NCBI GenBank assembly: GCA_017993775.1
Contig: JAGOMA010000001.1
Location: 124,001-188,000 of the forward strand
DNA: 64,000 bases
Source of the DNA: Chloroflexota bacterium
GTDB taxonomy: Bacteria > Chloroflexota > Anaerolineae > Promineifilales > Promineifilaceae
Direction: 5' to 3'
Positions 61,793 through 64,000 of the stretch are shown here, one piece after another. A program made the position numbers and the translations under genes. The number at the start of each line of letters is the position of its first letter. Positions within the stretch are counted from its first letter, which is position 1. Below the pieces are notes generated by a model. It was given only the letters and a program-made list of their open reading frames with translations, made no database searches and was not told the DNA's origin.

Positions 61793-62671
61793 ATGTTGAA
61801 AGCCAAAGTGACGATTGTGGGATTGGGGCTGATGGGCGGCTCGCTGGCGTTGGCGCTGCGCCTGGCGCAGCGGGTGGCGTTGAAGCCGCACGCCACTCAC
61901 CTGACGGTAATCGACGCCAACCCGGACACGCGGCGGGCGGCCGAGCGGCTGGCGGATGTGGTTACGGCCGATTTTGCCGCTGGCGTGCGCGAAGCGGAAT
62001 TGGTGATCCTGGCGACGCCGGTGCGCAGCATTGTGGCGCTGTTGGCGGAACTGGCGCGGGTGCGGCCCGGTGGCTGCATGGTGCTGGACCTGGGCAGTAC
62101 AAAGACGGACATTTGTCAGGCGATGGCCGATCTGCCGGAGGGGTTTCAGGCGATTGGCGGGCATCCAATGTGCGGCAAGGAGACGGCCGGGTTCGGCGCG
62201 GCGACGCCGGATTTGTACCGCGATAAGACGTTTGTGTTGTGCCGCAATGGGCGGACGACCACGGCCGTTGAAACCCTGGTGTTAGATCTGCTGGCCATTG
62301 TGGGGGCACGGCCGTTATTCCTGCCGCCGGAAGTGCACGATGAGATTGTGGCCGCGGTGAGCCATCTGCCCTATGTGGTGGCCGGGACGTTGATGCGCGC
62401 GGCCTTTGGCCTGGGCGACGAGCGGACCTGGGCGGTGAGTGCCTCCGGCTTCCGCGATACGGCGCGGGTGGCCGGGACCGATCCGCGGATGATGCTGGAC
62501 ATTTTGCTGACGAACCGCACGGCCGTTCTCGCCCAATTGCAGCAGTATCAGAGCGAATTAAGCGAGGCCATCCGTCTGCTGCAATCTGGCGACGAGGCGG
62601 CTCTGGCTGCCTGGCTGGCTGAAACCCAGCGCGAATACCGGGTGTATAGAACGCTGAAGGATGAACGATGA
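61793..62671 (+). CDS. tyrA: Prephenate dehydrogenase
   Basis: 292 residues from the ATG at 61793; the longer frame from 61649 adds an unrelated segment. NAD fingerprint 'VTIVGLGLMGGSLALALR', then 'ELVILATPVRSIVALLAELA', 'LDLGSTKTDICQAM', 'IGGHPMCGKETAG' with the catalytic His, and 'HDEIVAAVSHLPYVVAGTLM'. It oxidises prephenate, or arogenate, to hydroxyphenylpyruvate or tyrosine. It lies near PII-like and exchanger genes on the same strand. Confidence 0.94.
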   Translation: MLKAKVTIVGLGLMGGSLALALRLAQRVALKPHATHLTVIDANPDTRRAAERLADVVTADFAAGVREAELVILATPVRSIVALLAELARVRPGGCMVLDLGSTKTDICQAMADLPEGFQAIGGHPMCGKETAGFGAATPDLYRDKTFVLCRNGRTTTAVETLVLDLLAIVGARPLFLPPEVHDEIVAAVSHLPYVVAGTLMRAAFGLGDERTWAVSASGFRDTARVAGTDPRMMLDILLTNRTAVLAQLQQYQSELSEAIRLLQSGDEAALAAWLAETQREYRVYRTLKDER

Positions 62672-62708
62672 ATGCAAGAGATCGTCATTCCTTATCAGGA
62701 GAGGGTAG

Positions 62709-63062
62709 ATGTATATGCTAATGATGGTGCTGGATGACAGCACACGGTTAAACGAGGTGTTGCAGGCGTGGGTTGGCGCGGGGGTACGCGGGGTGACTAT
62801 TTTGGAGAGTACGGGCATTCACCGCATGCTGCCGCGCGATGCGGCCGGGCCGATGTTTGCCGGTTTCAGCCAGATGTTTGGCAGCGGGCGGGTGGGGCAT
62901 AACACCTTGTTTGCTGTCATTGACGAGATGGCCGTGGCGGAAACGGCCGTTGCCGCCACCGAAGCCGTCCTCGGCGATCTCAGCCAGCCGCACACCGGCA
63001 TTATTTTTGCCCTGCCCGTCGCCAAAACCTGGGGCATGCCAGAACCCTATGCCAGCGAGTAA
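62709..63062 (+). CDS. PII-like small protein
   Basis: 117 residues. 'MYMLMMVLDDSTRLNEVLQA' with 'GVRGVTILESTGI' follows the beta-alpha-beta pattern of PII and CutA-like trimers. The T-loop uridylylation Tyr is not obvious, so it may be a PII relative with another ligand. AGGAG lies upstream. Between tyrA and the exchanger gene, it might regulate transport, as PII proteins do, but that is inference. Confidence 0.65.
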   Translation: MYMLMMVLDDSTRLNEVLQAWVGAGVRGVTILESTGIHRMLPRDAAGPMFAGFSQMFGSGRVGHNTLFAVIDEMAVAETAVAATEAVLGDLSQPHTGIIFALPVAKTWGMPEPYASE

Positions 63063-63109
63063 TAGTAAATGGCAACCCACTCACAGCTAACAGCTAAGAA
63101 CTTACTTCA

Positions 63110-64000
63110 TGATCTGGATTAAATTTGTAATCACGGCGGCCATCGTAGTGGTGGCGGCTATAAAATTGGCAGAGTATGGCGACGTAATCGCCGTGCGCAC
63201 GAAACTGGGCGGTCTGTTTGTCGGCACGATTTTTTTGGCGGGGGCCACGTCGCTGCCGGAATTGATTGCGTCTATCAGTTCTTTTCGCCTGGGTGTGCCG
63301 GATTTGGCCGCCGGTAACTTTCTGGGCAGCAACATGGTCAACGTGGTGCTGCTGGCGATTGTCGATCTGGTGAATTACCAGGTGCCGCTGCTGCGGCGGG
63401 TAGCCCTCAGCCATGCGCTGACGGCCGCGCTGGCTTCGGTGCTGATGCTGATTGCCGCCATTTTCATCCTGGCCGATATTGACATCACCATAGGTTGGGT
63501 GGGTATTGAGAGTTTGGCCCTGATCGGGCTGTATTTTGGCGGCATCTGGCTCATTCAGCGAGAGAATCGCGGGCCGGTGGCGACCACAGCGGCTACGGCC
63601 GTTGAACCATCACCCGGATTCCCCTCCCTGCGGCGCGGCGCGGTCGGGTTTGCCGCTGCCGCCGCCGTGCTGGTGCTGGTTGTGCCACAGTTGGTAGCCA
63701 GCAGCACGGAAATCGCCGTCATCACCGGCCTGGGGACCGGGTTTGTCGGCACGGCGCTGCTTAGCGTGGTCACCTCGCTGCCGGAACTGCTGGCGGCGCT
63801 GGCGGCCATGCGCATTGGCGCGTTCGACATGGCCGTGGGCAATTTGTTTGGTTCCAGCGTGTTTAACATGCTGGCGCTGGGGATGGCGGACTTTTTTTAT
63901 ACGAACGGCCGTTTCCTCGGCGACATCGACCCCAATTTTGCGCTGGTGGCCTTGCTGGCGCTGCTGCTGACCAACATGGCGCTCATCGGCACGCTGGCGC
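63110..64000 (+). CDS. Sodium/calcium exchanger family protein (cut by window edge)
   Basis: 297 codons from the ATG at 63110, continuing past the right edge. Hydrophobic helices are arranged in two inverted halves, with alpha-1 'FLAGATSLPELIASISSF' and 'GNFLGSNMVNVV', and alpha-2 'SVVTSLPELLAALAAMRIGA' and 'GNLFGSSVFNML'. This is the CaCA/YrbG-type exchanger signature, using the Na+ or H+ gradient to move Ca2+ across the membrane. A large loop (about residues 155-180) divides the halves. The last helices are missing. Confidence 0.9.

Overview
The window looks like a chromosomal segment of a monoderm, environmental Chloroflexota bacterium, probably of the Anaerolineae/Ardenticatenia type. This is an inference from the gene set: an LCP-family protein, a YabE-like DUF348/G5/3D protein, a PspC-domain protein, a DUF6062 protein, many lipoproteins, a heliorhodopsin, and no outer-membrane genes. 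GC content is moderately high and the genes are densely packed. The octamer ACGGCCGT recurs about twice per kilobase, in genes and between them. That is far above chance and gives the genome a signature like the cyanobacterial HIP1 palindrome. The genetic code is standard, with TGA used as a stop by many genes.

Layout. 1-1528: end of a cell-surface glycan cluster (glycosyltransferase, sugar nucleotidyltransferase). 2031-3620: exported LamG-like surface protein. 3703-7070: a fatty-acid type operon (acyl-CoA dehydrogenase, SDR, enoyl-CoA hydratase, thioesterase). 7251-7337: tRNA-Ser(GGA). 7693-14994: 7TM histidine kinase, patatin, GT39-like mannosyltransferase, chorismate synthase, lipoprotein. 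15242-21196: PspC protein, a lipoprotein thioredoxin/cyclophilin fusion with an in-frame TGA, a second lipoprotein, a GH63-like glycosidase, an EEP hydrolase and a GT2. 21321-26568: two MacA/HlyD-type adaptors with a MacB-like ABC transporter. 26621-34380: phosphatase, two-component system, moaA, LCP protein, methionine/folate enzyme, DUF6062. 34397-42042: purA, a glycosyltransferase, two wall enzymes (L,D-transpeptidase and amidase) and ftsH. 42159-48809: enoyl-CoA hydratase, AAC(3)-like acetyltransferase, biotin carboxylase, a kinase-fold protein, a zinc-ribbon membrane protein and adenosine deaminase. 48810-54930: an accessory, repeat-rich, more AT-rich stretch holding a 21-bp tandem array with a His-rich heptad protein, a GIY-YIG protein, a triplicated 105-bp palindromic repeat, a frameshifted DUF998-like gene and a heliorhodopsin with two small companions. 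54962-64000: rsmA, YabE-like protein, SRP RNA, phosphoribosyltransferase, a 1045-residue SHMT/aminomethyltransferase fusion, prephenate dehydrogenase, a PII-like protein and a Na+/Ca2+ exchanger running off the end.

Three items stand out. (1) At 15664-16923 an in-frame TGA stands exactly where the first cysteine of a DsbA-like CxxC motif belongs, and the reading frame continues through the rest of the thioredoxin fold into a cyclophilin domain. This is a candidate lipid-anchored selenoprotein for oxidative folding. (2) A complete heliorhodopsin lies at 53760-54566 with counterion Glu and retinal Lys in place. (3) The ACGGCCGT signature is accompanied by several families of intergenic palindromes that sit at gene ends and probably act as terminators.
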